Positions 36,586 to 45,439 of a stretch of 64,000 nt of DNA are shown one piece after another. Each line of letters begins with the position of its first letter. Within the stretch, counting starts at the first letter, position 1. Source of the DNA: Cyanobacteria bacterium TGS_CYA1 (lineage in GTDB: Bacteria > Cyanobacteriota > Vampirovibrionia > Obscuribacterales > Obscuribacteraceae); assembly GCA_026129135.1 (NCBI GenBank), contig JAHCIQ010000006.1:62001-126000 (forward strand). The letters run 5' to 3'. The position numbers and the translations under genes are program-made. Below the pieces are notes generated by a model. That model did not search any database. It was not told the DNA's origin and was given only the letters and a program-made list of their open reading frames with translations.

Positions 36586-37032
36586 ATGGCAAAATTACTT
36601 TCAGAAGACGAAGATTTCATTTCGTATTTGGCTTTAAACAAAACCGGTCACGAGACGAGAAATGACCAGCTCTGGCAAGGTTACGCGCTCGAGATTTGCA
36701 ATGGACCGATTTCATTGAAATATGGCGGAGCAAAAGACGATGGCTATTTGTTTTGCCGCCAACCCAAAGACGAAATCAAGACGTTTTGCGAAAATCTCGA
36801 AATGTTCGTCAAACAAGGAATGCGTTCGATGCAATTCGAGCCTTCAGAGCCGTCGTTTGAATTAATTCTTGAAAGGGTCGAAACCTTTGGTGTTAAGGTA
36901 CATATTTTTGTAGATGACGGCAATGCAAGCTCCGCTATAGCTCGGTGGGATGCCTTTGGACTGCGATTTTTTACCACAGATGCCAATTTAGAGGGCTTCA
37001 TAAACGAACTCAAAAAAGAATTTGCCTGTTAA
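36586..37032 (+). CDS. Small soluble protein of unknown function
   Basis: The 148-residue product (ATG at 36586, or 36574 for a four-residue longer form) has no signal peptide or membrane segment. It looks like an alpha/beta fold: strands around YALEICNGPISLKYGG and FELILERVETFGVKVHIFVD, with a helix at CENLEMFVKQGMRSM and another at the C-terminus (LEGFINELKKEF). The arrangement is reminiscent of small immunity-type or DUF proteins that bind a partner, but I see no specific family motif. It lies between the LRV pair and thrS on the same strand. Confidence 0.6.
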   Translation: MAKLLSEDEDFISYLALNKTGHETRNDQLWQGYALEICNGPISLKYGGAKDDGYLFCRQPKDEIKTFCENLEMFVKQGMRSMQFEPSEPSFELILERVETFGVKVHIFVDDGNASSAIARWDAFGLRFFTTDANLEGFINELKKEFAC

Positions 37033-37098
37033 AATTGCCATGTTAACGTCACATCAGTAACGGCAGTTTGTAGATGCCGGCTGAAAGGAGAACTTACC

Positions 37099-39066
37099 AT
37101 GACTCAATCACAAGCTGGAGCCGCATCACAACTGGATGTCGAAGTGCTTTTGCCAGATGGCTCCAAAAAATCGATGGCTCAAGGCAGCACTGCAGCTGAA
37201 CTCGCTAAAAGTATAAGCGAAGGGCTGTTTCGCAAATCTGTTGGAGCATTGATTAACAAAGAAATTCGCGACCTCTATACCCCTTTGAACCAGGGCGACG
37301 TGGTCCAGATACTGACTGAAAAAGACAAAGAATCGATAGAACTTTTGCGTCACTCAACCGCTCACGTTATGGCAGAAGCGGTGCAGTCGTTGTTTCCTCA
37401 GGCACGCATTGCAATTGGACCAACTATTGAAGACGGATTCTATTATGATTTCGAAATTCCTGACCACAATATTTCGATAGAAGATTTGACCAGGATCGAA
37501 GAGCGCATGACTGAAATAGTCAAACAAAATCAGCAGATAGTTCGTCATTGTATTGAAAATGTCGACGAACAAATTGCCCTTTTCAAAAAACAAGGCGAGA
37601 AATTCAAAGCAGAATTGCTCGAAGAGCACCGCGACCACAATCCCACTTTGTATTTGATGAAAAACAAAGAAGGCGAAGTAGTTTGGAATGATCTTTGTCG
37701 CGGACCTCACTTGCCCAATACTTCTTTCATCAAAGCCTTTAAGCTCATGAAGGTGTCTGGTTCTTACTGGAGAGCCGATGAAAAACGCGAGCATTTGCAA
37801 CGTGTTTATGCCACCGCCTGGTGGTCCAAAAAAGACCTCGATGCATATTTGCTGAAACTCGAAGAAGCTGAAAAGCGCGACCACCGTAAACTGGCTAAGC
37901 AGCTGGATTTATTCTCGGTGCATGAAGAAGTGGGACCAGGATTGATTTTCTGGCATCCCAACCTCGCCACCGTGCGCGATACTATCGAAGAGTTCTGGCG
38001 TAAAGAGCACCGCAGACGTGGATATCAATTCGTCTATACTCCGCACATCGCATCGGAAGAGCTTTATAAGGTGTCCGGTCACCTGGAGAATTATGGCGAA
38101 AACATGTATGCGCCAATGGATATCGATGGCGATCCTTACCGTTGCAAACCGATGAATTGTCCCGGTCATATCATGATCTACAAAAATCGTTTGCGCAGTT
38201 ATCGCGATTTGCCCCTGCGTTTTGCCGAGCTTGGTACCGTATACAGATACGAGCGTTCGGGCGTTCTGCACGGAATGCTGCGCGTTCGCGGATTTACCCA
38301 GGACGATTCGCATATCTTCTGCACGCCTGAGCAACTGGAAGGCGAGATCGATGGTGTGCTCGATTTGATCGACAAATTGATGACCACTTTCGGTTATACC
38401 TACAAGTGCTATTTGTCTACCCGTCCAGAAAAATATCTGGGCACCGATGAAGAGTGGGCGATGGCCACGAGCGGATTGGAAAATGCGCTTATCAAACGTG
38501 GTATCAATTACGAAGTAGACGAAGGTGGTGGTGTTTTCTATGCACCAAAAATCGACGTCAAATTATTCGATGCAATCGGGCGTGAATGGCAGGGTCCGAC
38601 TATCCAGGTCGACCTCAATCTGCCCAAGCGATTCGACGTAAGTTATATCGGCGAAGATGGATCGAGACACCAGGCCGTAATGGTACACAGAGCAGTTCTT
38701 GGCTCAATGGAGCGCTTCTGCGGTGGACTTATTGAACATTATGCCGGCAGCTTCCCCTTCTGGTTGGCACCAACTCAAGCGGTAGTATTGCCTATCGCCG
38801 ACAGGCATCACGAATTCTGCGAGAAGCTGATGAATCGGCTTCGGGACAACGATTTCAGAGTGCATATGGATGCGCGAGCTGAAACTGTAAATTACAGAAT
38901 TCGCGAAGCGCAAATGCAACAGACACCATATATGGTGGTAATAGGCGATAAAGAACAGGAAGAAGGAAAAGTGGCATTGCGTCACAGACGCGATGGTCAA
39001 ATAGGCCTTTTGACAGTGGATGAATTAGTCGACCGCTTCATCAAAGAGCGGACTGAATTCGCTTAA
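37099..39066 (+). CDS. thrS: Threonyl-tRNA synthetase
   Basis: ThrS charges tRNA-Thr and edits mischarged serine. The domains follow the bacterial order in 655 residues: TGS (about 10-75), the editing domain with HSTAHVMAEAV and YYDFEIP, and the class II core. The core holds zinc ligands Cys354 in KPMNCPGH, His405 in DDSHIFC and a His near residue 530 in HRAVLGSMERF. The C-terminal anticodon-binding domain has ADRHHEFCEKL and PYMVVIGDKE. An AAAGGAG site lies eight to ten bases before the ATG. No leader with a T-box is visible. It is a typical single-copy housekeeping gene. Confidence 0.98.
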   Translation: MTQSQAGAASQLDVEVLLPDGSKKSMAQGSTAAELAKSISEGLFRKSVGALINKEIRDLYTPLNQGDVVQILTEKDKESIELLRHSTAHVMAEAVQSLFPQARIAIGPTIEDGFYYDFEIPDHNISIEDLTRIEERMTEIVKQNQQIVRHCIENVDEQIALFKKQGEKFKAELLEEHRDHNPTLYLMKNKEGEVVWNDLCRGPHLPNTSFIKAFKLMKVSGSYWRADEKREHLQRVYATAWWSKKDLDAYLLKLEEAEKRDHRKLAKQLDLFSVHEEVGPGLIFWHPNLATVRDTIEEFWRKEHRRRGYQFVYTPHIASEELYKVSGHLENYGENMYAPMDIDGDPYRCKPMNCPGHIMIYKNRLRSYRDLPLRFAELGTVYRYERSGVLHGMLRVRGFTQDDSHIFCTPEQLEGEIDGVLDLIDKLMTTFGYTYKCYLSTRPEKYLGTDEEWAMATSGLENALIKRGINYEVDEGGGVFYAPKIDVKLFDAIGREWQGPTIQVDLNLPKRFDVSYIGEDGSRHQAVMVHRAVLGSMERFCGGLIEHYAGSFPFWLAPTQAVVLPIADRHHEFCEKLMNRLRDNDFRVHMDARAETVNYRIREAQMQQTPYMVVIGDKEQEEGKVALRHRRDGQIGLLTVDELVDRFIKERTEFA

Positions 39067-39082
39067 CTGCCTGACCGAGAAT

Positions 39083-39199
39083 TTACTCTGGGTTCATTGC
39101 CTGGTTGGTATAAGCCAGGTAAAGACATCCTATGGAAATACTCAAGGCAATTAAAACTACAACCGCTATGAGAATAATACTGCTTAGATTTTTAGGCAT
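39083..39199 (-). CDS. Possible 38-residue single-pass membrane protein
   Basis: A short minus-strand frame reads MPKNLSSIIL followed by a continuous hydrophobic stretch to about residue 30, ending TNQAMNPE. It sits in the 301-base gap between thrS and the next plus-strand gene, the only sizeable gap in this part. It has a positively charged N-terminus and a credible membrane helix but no visible ribosome-binding site. A near-hairpin (CCTGGTT / AAGCCAGG) lies inside it. The rest of the gap (39200-39367) shows nothing recognisable. It could equally be chance. Confidence 0.3.
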   Translation of the reverse strand: MPKNLSSIILIAVVVLIALSISIGCLYLAYTNQAMNPE

Positions 39200-39367
39200 A
39201 TTTTTTGCTTGAGGCTTTCTTTTTCTGTTTGGAGCGCCCTAGTACGTAGAACTCACATTGACTATAGCGCTCCCAGAATGGATATTGTCATTAGTCGTCA
39301 CTCACCAGCGACTTTTGCAGATTCCCCGCCAATGCCTGCCAAACTCCCCCCAATTTGAGTCGAACCC

Positions 39368-40552
39368 ATGGTTAACGGTCTAGAAAACCAGCCAAACGCC
39401 ACTGAGATAGCCGAGGATACGCCTGCCAATTCTTTGCAGGTCGCATCGGATGCACATCAAAACCTTCTTTTGGCTTCTGATTACATGTCCAATCGTTACC
39501 CACCAAACGATGGCAGACTTGCGCACGACACGAGAGACACTCGTGTTTTGGGTACTACCGATTTTTCCAAAATACCTGCTGAAGTGTCGGAACTCATTAC
39601 AGGCAATAGTTTTAAGAGTATTACTATTGATAATTTGCCAAGTAACTATCAGGTCGTCCATGCCTTAGACAGTCGGGGTTATTACCTACAATTCAACCCG
39701 CCCAATGCTGCTCCAGGTGAAATTCAGCAACCTCGCAAACGTCTTTATTATCCACCTGATCTGCCGAGCATAGATCTGAAAATCAACGGAGTTCCGACCA
39801 AAATCGATCTAACTCTGGACCGTCAAAGGGTAGATCAGTCGGTTGTCACTCAAGATCCGAATATTCTTCGCATTCAAGATGCTTATAGAACCGCTTCCAA
39901 GCTTGAAGCAATCAAAGGTTTGCCTAATGACGACCCAGCCATGCGCTTCCTGCAAAATATGAATGCACTTGGTGGTCGCGAACTCAATTCACTTGAGTCC
40001 GTTTACAGAGAAATGGTGGAGAGAAACCCCAATAATGCCTGGGCCAAAGTTGGGCTTGGAGACGTCATGACTTTGCAGGCTATTCGTAACTTATCGCCTT
40101 ACATGCTTGGGACCTTGAACAGAACGGACCGAACACCGGTACCTCTGGAGGTCAAGCAACAAATTTTGCGACAGCTCGATGCTGCAAGTGACCAGTACAG
40201 ACAGGCTCAAAACATAAATGGCAGGTGGCAGCATGATAATGTCACGCCTTTTAGATCGCCATATTTGCCCAATTTTGATTTCAACCCATGGGCTGGCGGT
40301 TTTGGTTTCCTTTACTGGGGAACTGGCGCGGATTATGGGGCTTACAGACAGACCCAGGTTGGAGTTTTGCGTGGTCTTGTTGACCGCAATGTACTCGATT
40401 TGATTCAGATACCTCCTAATCGTCCCGAATACGACCCGACTTTGCCTCCAAATCCTTCACGCTTGCGCATTTACGAGCGCGGCGTAAGTCCAAGTCAAGT
40501 ATATTTAGATAAATCAGAGCTATTTCTTTTAAGTTATATGACCTTGGTATAG
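39368..40552 (+). CDS. Hypothetical protein with a TPR-like middle region
   Basis: The 394-residue product lacks a signal peptide. The middle (about residues 180-235) has TPR-like helices (LNSLESVYREMVERNPNNAW, VGLGDVMTLQAIRNL). The C-terminal third is rich in Pro, Asn, Tyr and Gly (LPNFDFNPWAGGFGF). The N-terminal region contains a probable beta segment, SFKSITIDNLPSNYQ. I do not recognise a family. The gene lies between thrS and the GGDEF-like gene on the same strand but has separate flanking gaps. Function unknown. Confidence 0.6.
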   Translation: MVNGLENQPNATEIAEDTPANSLQVASDAHQNLLLASDYMSNRYPPNDGRLAHDTRDTRVLGTTDFSKIPAEVSELITGNSFKSITIDNLPSNYQVVHALDSRGYYLQFNPPNAAPGEIQQPRKRLYYPPDLPSIDLKINGVPTKIDLTLDRQRVDQSVVTQDPNILRIQDAYRTASKLEAIKGLPNDDPAMRFLQNMNALGGRELNSLESVYREMVERNPNNAWAKVGLGDVMTLQAIRNLSPYMLGTLNRTDRTPVPLEVKQQILRQLDAASDQYRQAQNINGRWQHDNVTPFRSPYLPNFDFNPWAGGFGFLYWGTGADYGAYRQTQVGVLRGLVDRNVLDLIQIPPNRPEYDPTLPPNPSRLRIYERGVSPSQVYLDKSELFLLSYMTLV

Positions 40553-40610
40553 GAATGATATAGTTGTCTGAAGATATGGTCTCAATTTTTTTGTTTTTGA
40601 GTAATAGGCA

Positions 40611-41303
40611 ATGAGCAAAAACCCACAAGACGACGAAGCATTTTTTGGTCCCGATTCGCTTTTTCGCCGCAAGCTGCACAAGCTGCGCGCCGAATGGCAT
40701 GACCCGGCAAAAGGCAAAGGCAATCGCGCCCAGGAACAACTGACCGGCTTTGCCTACATTACCAATGCTGAAAACAGCATGAAAAACAAAGACACCAGTG
40801 AGATGGAGCGTCTGGCTCTGCTCGATTCGGTGACAGAGCTATATAATCAGCAAGCCATCATCAAAGTACTCATTTCGGAAGTTCGCAGAGCCAAGCGCTA
40901 TAAGCGTCCAGTGGCTGTTATCATGGTCGAATGCGACCAGTTCGAAGAAGTTTCAGCTGGCAATGAATTGAGCCGCGATTCTTTCTTGAAGTCGTTTTCC
41001 GAACTCGTGCTCAAAGCTGTTCGCGACGTTGATGTTCCCTCGCGTTACTCGAATAGCCAGTTTCTAGTCATTTGTCCTGAGACGAACAGTCAGGGGGCCA
41101 AAATTATTGCCGACCGAATGCTTAGAACAGTGTCAGCTGATGCGCTTGTTGGCGTAGATCGCAACTGGCGCATTACTGTAAGTGTAGGTTATGCTTCATT
41201 TCCAAAACACGGTACCAGTGCTCAAGACGTTATAACCAAAGCCGAAATGGCTCTGCAAAGGGCTAAAACAAGCGGCGGCAACAGATGTGATGCAGCTTTC
41301 TAA
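40611..41303 (+). CDS. Degenerate GGDEF-domain protein
   Basis: Residues 65-228 follow the diguanylate cyclase fold: DSVTELYNQQAIIKVLISEV, RAKRYKRPVAVIMVECDQF, then VPSRYSNSQFLVICPET and VSVGYASFPKHGTSAQDVI with KAEMALQRAK. In the active-site loop GGDEF is replaced by YSNSQF, and the metal-binding Asp early in the fold is followed by Gln rather than the usual residues. Catalysis is therefore unlikely, and a role as a receptor or scaffold is more plausible. The N-terminal 60 residues are basic and cytosolic. The gene overlaps the dxr start by about 14 bases, so translation is coupled, though no functional link is obvious. Confidence 0.8.
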   Translation: MSKNPQDDEAFFGPDSLFRRKLHKLRAEWHDPAKGKGNRAQEQLTGFAYITNAENSMKNKDTSEMERLALLDSVTELYNQQAIIKVLISEVRRAKRYKRPVAVIMVECDQFEEVSAGNELSRDSFLKSFSELVLKAVRDVDVPSRYSNSQFLVICPETNSQGAKIIADRMLRTVSADALVGVDRNWRITVSVGYASFPKHGTSAQDVITKAEMALQRAKTSGGNRCDAAF

Positions 41304-42486
41304 ATTCACTAGAATCAGTCTTCTGGGCTCGACCGGCTCGATTGGTCTTCAGACTTTAGACATCGTGGAAAATCACCAAGAGCACCTGCAAGTGGTGGCA
41401 CTTTGTGCTGGTTCTAATTCACTTGAAAAATTGACTGCTCAAATCATACAGTTTAAACCAGATCTGGTCTGTGTTCCAACAGAAGAAGATCGAAAAAAAC
41501 TGATTGAATTGCTTGGCGCAAGACGTCCATGGAAACTCGACATAGTCACTGGCGAAGCTGGATTGATAGCTGCAGCGTCATTATCGAGCTGTGATCTCGT
41601 TGTGACGGGTGTGGTCGGAGCGGTAGGAATAAAGCCGACCTGGCAGGCTGTGCGTGCTGGCAAAAATATAGCATTGGCCAATAAAGAAACACTCGTTGCA
41701 GCCGGAAGCGTCATCATGAGCGAAGCTCACAAAAATGGCGTGAAGATAATTCCAGTAGACAGCGAACATTCGGCCATTTTTCAATCGCTGCAGGGATACA
41801 GCAACGATGACATAGATTATCTCTGGCTCACAGGTTCGGGCGGACCCTTTCGTACCTGGAGCAAAGAAATGATGGAAGGTGCCACCAAATCCGATGCGCT
41901 AAAACATCCTAACTGGTCGATGGGTCCTAAAATAACTATCGACTCGGCAACCATGATGAATAAAGGACTCGAGATAATTGAAGCGCGCTGGCTTTTCAAT
42001 CTTAGTGCCAAAAAAATAAAAGTACTTGTGCATCCACAGTCGATTTTGCACTCGGCGGTCGAGTACAAAGACGGCTCTATTGTCGGTCAAATGGGTGTGC
42101 CGGATATGCGTCTTCCGATTCATTACGCTCTTTTTTACCCAGAGCGAGTTCCTTCAAGCAGAGTCCCGCGTCTGGATTTGGTTAAACTTGGTTCTTTGAC
42201 CTTCGAGCCCCCAGATTATGACAAGTTTCCGTGTCTTTTAATGGCTAAAGAAGTTGCTGAATCGGACACAACTTTGCCCTGTGTGCTCAATGCTGCAAAT
42301 GAAGTTATCGTCGATAGTTTTCTGAAAGACCTTTTACCATTCAAGCAAATACCCAGGCTTCTTGAAGCAGTCTTAAGTTTGCACAAACCAGTTAAAAACC
42401 CTGATTTAGACGACATCTTTGAGGCTGATGCCTGGGCTCGCCAGGAAGCTTTTAGGCTTGTATCAGCTCCAATCTCATCTATTTGA
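41290..42486 (+). CDS. dxr: 1-deoxy-D-xylulose 5-phosphate reductoisomerase
   Basis: Dxr converts DXP to 2-C-methyl-D-erythritol 4-phosphate with NADPH, the first committed step of the MEP isoprenoid route. The NADPH-binding LGSTGSIGLQTLDIV is at the N-terminus. Next come ANKETLVAAG, PVDSEHSAIFQSL with its metal-binding Asp and Glu, SGGPFR, the HPNWSMGPKITIDSATMMNK block and HPQSILHSAVEY. The length of 398 residues is standard. The ATG at 41290 is used (GTG at 41287 is one codon earlier), and it overlaps the end of the upstream GGDEF-like gene. Confidence 0.98.
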   Translation: MQLSKFTRISLLGSTGSIGLQTLDIVENHQEHLQVVALCAGSNSLEKLTAQIIQFKPDLVCVPTEEDRKKLIELLGARRPWKLDIVTGEAGLIAAASLSSCDLVVTGVVGAVGIKPTWQAVRAGKNIALANKETLVAAGSVIMSEAHKNGVKIIPVDSEHSAIFQSLQGYSNDDIDYLWLTGSGGPFRTWSKEMMEGATKSDALKHPNWSMGPKITIDSATMMNKGLEIIEARWLFNLSAKKIKVLVHPQSILHSAVEYKDGSIVGQMGVPDMRLPIHYALFYPERVPSSRVPRLDLVKLGSLTFEPPDYDKFPCLLMAKEVAESDTTLPCVLNAANEVIVDSFLKDLLPFKQIPRLLEAVLSLHKPVKNPDLDDIFEADAWARQEAFRLVSAPISSI

Positions 42487-42541
42487 GTCCTTTTCGTGAT
42501 AGCATTTTTGCCACCTCGAACACATAAATAGGACTCGAATC

Positions 42542-43180
42542 ATGGTTTTGACAAATACCAAAGTTAACGTGATAGATCATCCCCTGGCTGCGCAAGCACT
42601 TACGAGATTGCGCGACTTCCAAACAGTGAGCCATGATTTTCGCTTCACCGCGCTCAGATTGAGTCAGTATCTAGTTTACGAGGCGATGCGCGACCTCAAA
42701 ATCAAAGAAGTCGGTGTCGAAACACCACTTGGTCCGGGAAGTGGCACTGCAATCGTCGATTATGTCATTCTCGCTCCAGTCCTTCGAGCCGGTCTTATAT
42801 TGGCTGAGGCAGCTCAAGATTTGATGCCCAATTCACGCATCTATCACATTGGTCTCAGACGCGATGAAGAAACGCTCGAAGCTAAGTCTTATTACGCCAA
42901 GCTTCCCGAATCGTTGCCACCTGATTGTCGCACTTACGTGCTCGATCCCATGCTTGCAACTGGTGGTTCGGCGTGCGCTGCAATCTCGCTCTTTGCCAAA
43001 ATGGGAGTGCAAAACATTCACCTGGTATCGTTCCTCGCGGCTCCAGAAGGCGTCAAACGCGTTCACGACCAGTATCCGAATGTTGTGATAACCACAGCAT
43101 CTATAGACAATAATTTGAACGAATTTGGTTATATCGTTCCTGGTCTTGGAGATGCAGGCGACCGAATTTTCGGAACATAA
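42542..43180 (+). CDS. upp: Uracil phosphoribosyltransferase
   Basis: Upp salvages uracil to UMP using PRPP. The 212-residue product contains the Upp pattern: an N-terminal DHPLAAQALTRLRD, the Arg-containing loops APVLRAGLILA and GLRRDEET, the PRPP-binding loop LDPMLATGGSA and a C-terminal YIVPGLGDAGDRIFGT that closes the uracil pocket. It is full length. A strong bidirectional terminator follows at once. It stands 55 bases after dxr on the same strand and may be read through from it. Confidence 0.97.
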   Translation: MVLTNTKVNVIDHPLAAQALTRLRDFQTVSHDFRFTALRLSQYLVYEAMRDLKIKEVGVETPLGPGSGTAIVDYVILAPVLRAGLILAEAAQDLMPNSRIYHIGLRRDEETLEAKSYYAKLPESLPPDCRTYVLDPMLATGGSACAAISLFAKMGVQNIHLVSFLAAPEGVKRVHDQYPNVVITTASIDNNLNEFGYIVPGLGDAGDRIFGT

Positions 43181-43181
43181 A

Positions 43182-43214
43182 AAGGAGAGCACCATATTTG
43201 GTGGTGCTCTCCTT
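43182..43214. terminator. Bidirectional terminator between upp and dodecin
   Basis: A perfect 13-bp stem (AAGGAGAGCACCA / TGGTGCTCTCCTT) with a 7-base loop lies two bases after the upp stop and about 20 bases beyond the dodecin stop on the other strand. On the minus strand it runs into a T-rich tract, giving an intrinsic terminator for the dodecin gene. On the plus strand the tail is only CAGATG, so termination of upp would rest on the stem. Confidence 0.85.
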
Positions 43215-43233
43215 CAGATGCTTGTAAAGACCT

Positions 43234-43452
43234 TTATTCTTCGTCTAGTTTAAAGCCGACTTTCATAGTCACTTGAAATTCGACGATATGACCCTCTTTG
43301 ATACGTCCGCGGAAATCGGTCGCTTCAAACCAACGCAGTCCGTGTAGTGTTTTTGACGCACGTTTGACAGCATTTTCTGCTGCATCGGCAAAGCTTTTTT
43401 CTGAAACGCCTACAATTTCGGTGATTTTGTAGACCTGGTGTGAATTGGACAT
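43234..43452 (-). CDS. Dodecin (flavin-binding protein)
   Basis: The 72-residue product matches dodecin: VYKITEIVGVSEKSFADAAENAV, the turn RASKTLHGLRWFEATDFRG with the flavin-stacking Trp, and EFQVTMKVGFKLDE at the end. Dodecins form hollow dodecamers that store or buffer flavins or CoA. The ATG at 43452 has GAGGTG a few bases upstream, so the longer frame from 43476 is rejected. It is convergent with upp across a shared terminator. Confidence 0.95.
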   Translation of the reverse strand: MSNSHQVYKITEIVGVSEKSFADAAENAVKRASKTLHGLRWFEATDFRGRIKEGHIVEFQVTMKVGFKLDEE

Positions 43453-43560
43453 GAGCCACCTCGCTTGGTTAATCAATTAAGTAATTTAAAACTATTGAAA
43501 ACCGCATTGGAGTTGAGTTTAATCCTAGTGTGACAATGCTTTACCGCTTAAACTATAAGT

Positions 43561-44868
43561 ATGCAAAATTTAAAAACCTATATCGAGAAAAATGGACCTT
43601 TGCCCTGGCAGACCTGCACGCGAGCTTTTGCTTCGATGCTCGACAAAATTTCAGGCGATCAGTTGGTTCTGCCTTTGAATCTTGCGTCTTTCCAGATAGA
43701 TGACGCAAGCAAAGAAATCAGTCTGGCAGAAAGTGTGAGTCAGAGCGATACTGCTTATCAAAGTCCCGAATTTTGTCTCGAACGACCTTGCGACGAACGC
43801 TCGATAACTTATAGTCTTGGATGTGTTCTTTACGCCTGCATGACTGGTGCTCCTGCTTTTTTGGACAGAACTCAAGAGCGAATTAGCGAGATGCAAGTGA
43901 GCGAAATGCCGCGCCCTTTGTCCAGGCGTATTTTGAACGAGCAGGTTCCAGGCGAACTCGATTCTCTTCTGGAAAAGGCTATGAGTAAGAATCCTAAGAA
44001 ACGTTTTGCCGACACTGCTTCACTTAGAGCTGCACTCTTGAATATCGAAAGTTTTTTGGATCAAGAAAATCAGAGCGAACAGAGCGAACAGAGCGAACAA
44101 CACAAAAAACACAAAGAAAGTATTTTCAAATATTTTGCATTTTTTGCTCTGGTTCCAGCTTTCGCATTTGCTCTTTCTCACAATGACTATACTCAGAAGT
44201 TGATTGCCGACAGTCATCCTCAAGCAAGACATCCGTATCATCTGAGTCTTGATTCGTCTGACTACAGGCTGCAAATGGAATTCGACGACAACAAAACAGA
44301 AGCGGACAAATCCAAAAAACAGATTCGCATTCTGAACATGATGACTAAAAAAATTATGTTTGCCACCACTAAACGAAAAACTTTCAAAGCCGCGCTCGAA
44401 GAAGCGGTGCGCCGACAGCTCGATTTGAAAGGAGCGGACTTGAGTGGTCAGGATTTGGCTGGTGCCAATCTTCATGGTGCCAGGTTCGCCAAAGCGTTCT
44501 TCATCAACTCAAATTTGAACAACGTCAATTTGTATTCTTGCTTTTTAGACGGTGCAGATTTTCGTGGTGCCAGTATGAAAAACTGTATGCTGAGCGATGT
44601 TCATGCCGTGCAGGTGAATTTTTCAGAAGCCGATTTGAGTGGTTCGCAAATGGTGAATTCCGTTTTCTTGCAAAGCAATTTCATGGATGCAAAATTGAAT
44701 AATTGCGATTTATCTGGAGCTAAATTGAATCAAGCCAAAATGGTCAGAGCCGATTTGACCGGTGCCATTACCAAAAATACTATTCGTAGTGCTAACTTCT
44801 GGGATGGCGCCATTGTTAACGAAGCTCAAATCAAAATGATGGAAACAGTTCAGTCTGTTAATCCTTAG
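43561..44868 (+). CDS. Pseudokinase-pentapeptide repeat membrane protein
   Basis: Residues 1-170 correspond only to the C-lobe of a PknB-like kinase: YQSPEFCLE matches the SPE motif, SLGCVLYACMTGAPAF the helix F/G region, and KNPKKRFAD the final helix. The whole N-lobe and the HRD and DFG motifs are missing, and the expected catalytic stretch is replaced by an unrelated sequence (ISGDQLVLPLNLASF), so it cannot be an active kinase. A charged SEQ-rich linker with 9-bp DNA repeats and one membrane helix (about 191-207) follow. The exported part carries about twenty pentapeptide units (A-D/N-L-x-x), for example GADLSGQDLAGANLHGARF, forming a right-handed beta-helix. It may be a decoy or allosteric partner of the two true kinases here. 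That is inference. Confidence 0.82.
   Translation: MQNLKTYIEKNGPLPWQTCTRAFASMLDKISGDQLVLPLNLASFQIDDASKEISLAESVSQSDTAYQSPEFCLERPCDERSITYSLGCVLYACMTGAPAFLDRTQERISEMQVSEMPRPLSRRILNEQVPGELDSLLEKAMSKNPKKRFADTASLRAALLNIESFLDQENQSEQSEQSEQHKKHKESIFKYFAFFALVPAFAFALSHNDYTQKLIADSHPQARHPYHLSLDSSDYRLQMEFDDNKTEADKSKKQIRILNMMTKKIMFATTKRKTFKAALEEAVRRQLDLKGADLSGQDLAGANLHGARFAKAFFINSNLNNVNLYSCFLDGADFRGASMKNCMLSDVHAVQVNFSEADLSGSQMVNSVFLQSNFMDAKLNNCDLSGAKLNQAKMVRADLTGAITKNTIRSANFWDGAIVNEAQIKMMETVQSVNP
44073..44099 (+). repeat. Three 9-bp repeats encoding SEQ triplets
   Basis: GAGCGAACA occurs three times head to tail (44073, 44082, 44091) and encodes Ser-Glu-Gln triplets in the linker of the pseudokinase. Such a run is prone to length variation by slippage. 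Confidence 0.9.
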
Positions 44869-45292
44869 AAGATATTCGCTCTTCGATTAGTTTGCGAGTA
44901 TCTTCTGATATCAAAACAGGTCTCCTCGTTTTTTCATCGATGAGCACCATTACTTCGTGTGATACCGCACAGCATTTGCCATTTAAATAAATAACCTGTC
45001 CGATTTTAACCGAGCTTTTGCCAAATGAGTTTATGCGAGTCCCTATTTCTGCTGTTCCTGGAAAATTCATCTCAGCCAGAAAATCGAGCTTCATGCTGGC
45101 GATGACAAATGTTTTGCCAGCACCACTCAAAGCATCCATGCCGTTGAAAAATGTTGCTACCCGACCTTGCTCTAATAAAGTTGAGAAAACTGCGTTATTA
45201 ACATGTCCTAAAGCATCTGTGTCACTATAACGCAACGGGACCGAGGTCCAGCATTTGTAATGGGATGCATCGGTTAAAGATTCAGTTTGCAT
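44858..45292 (-). CDS. Acyl-CoA thioesterase of the 4HBT hot-dog family
   Basis: The 144-residue product has the YbgC/4-hydroxybenzoyl-CoA thioesterase hallmark RYSDTDALGHVNNAVF (about residues 22-37), where the Asp in DTDALGHVNN is the catalytic base. The rest follows the hot-dog fold, with strands ASMKLDFLAEM and KIGQVIYLNGKCCAVSHEV. It should hydrolyse acyl-CoA thioesters, but the substrate is unknown. The ATG at 45292 has AGGAG six bases upstream. The 3' end overlaps the convergent pseudokinase gene by 11 bases. Confidence 0.87.
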   Translation of the reverse strand: MQTESLTDASHYKCWTSVPLRYSDTDALGHVNNAVFSTLLEQGRVATFFNGMDALSGAGKTFVIASMKLDFLAEMNFPGTAEIGTRINSFGKSSVKIGQVIYLNGKCCAVSHEVMVLIDEKTRRPVLISEDTRKLIEERISSKD

Positions 45293-45439
45293 CAAGGTCT
45301 CCTGAAAAAAGTGGCGTACTCAATTATAAGTCCCTTTAGATTTAAGACGACATCTATGCCGATTGATGCTTAAATAAGAATTGAAATATGTTCGATGCGG
45401 CTTAACTTAACTTGTTCTTTTGGTAAAAAGGAGCGGATT

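Noticed and set aside
39098-39119. Near-hairpin CCTGGTT / AAGCCAGG after thrS as a terminator
   Set aside because: It has an imperfect stem and no following U-run on the plus strand.
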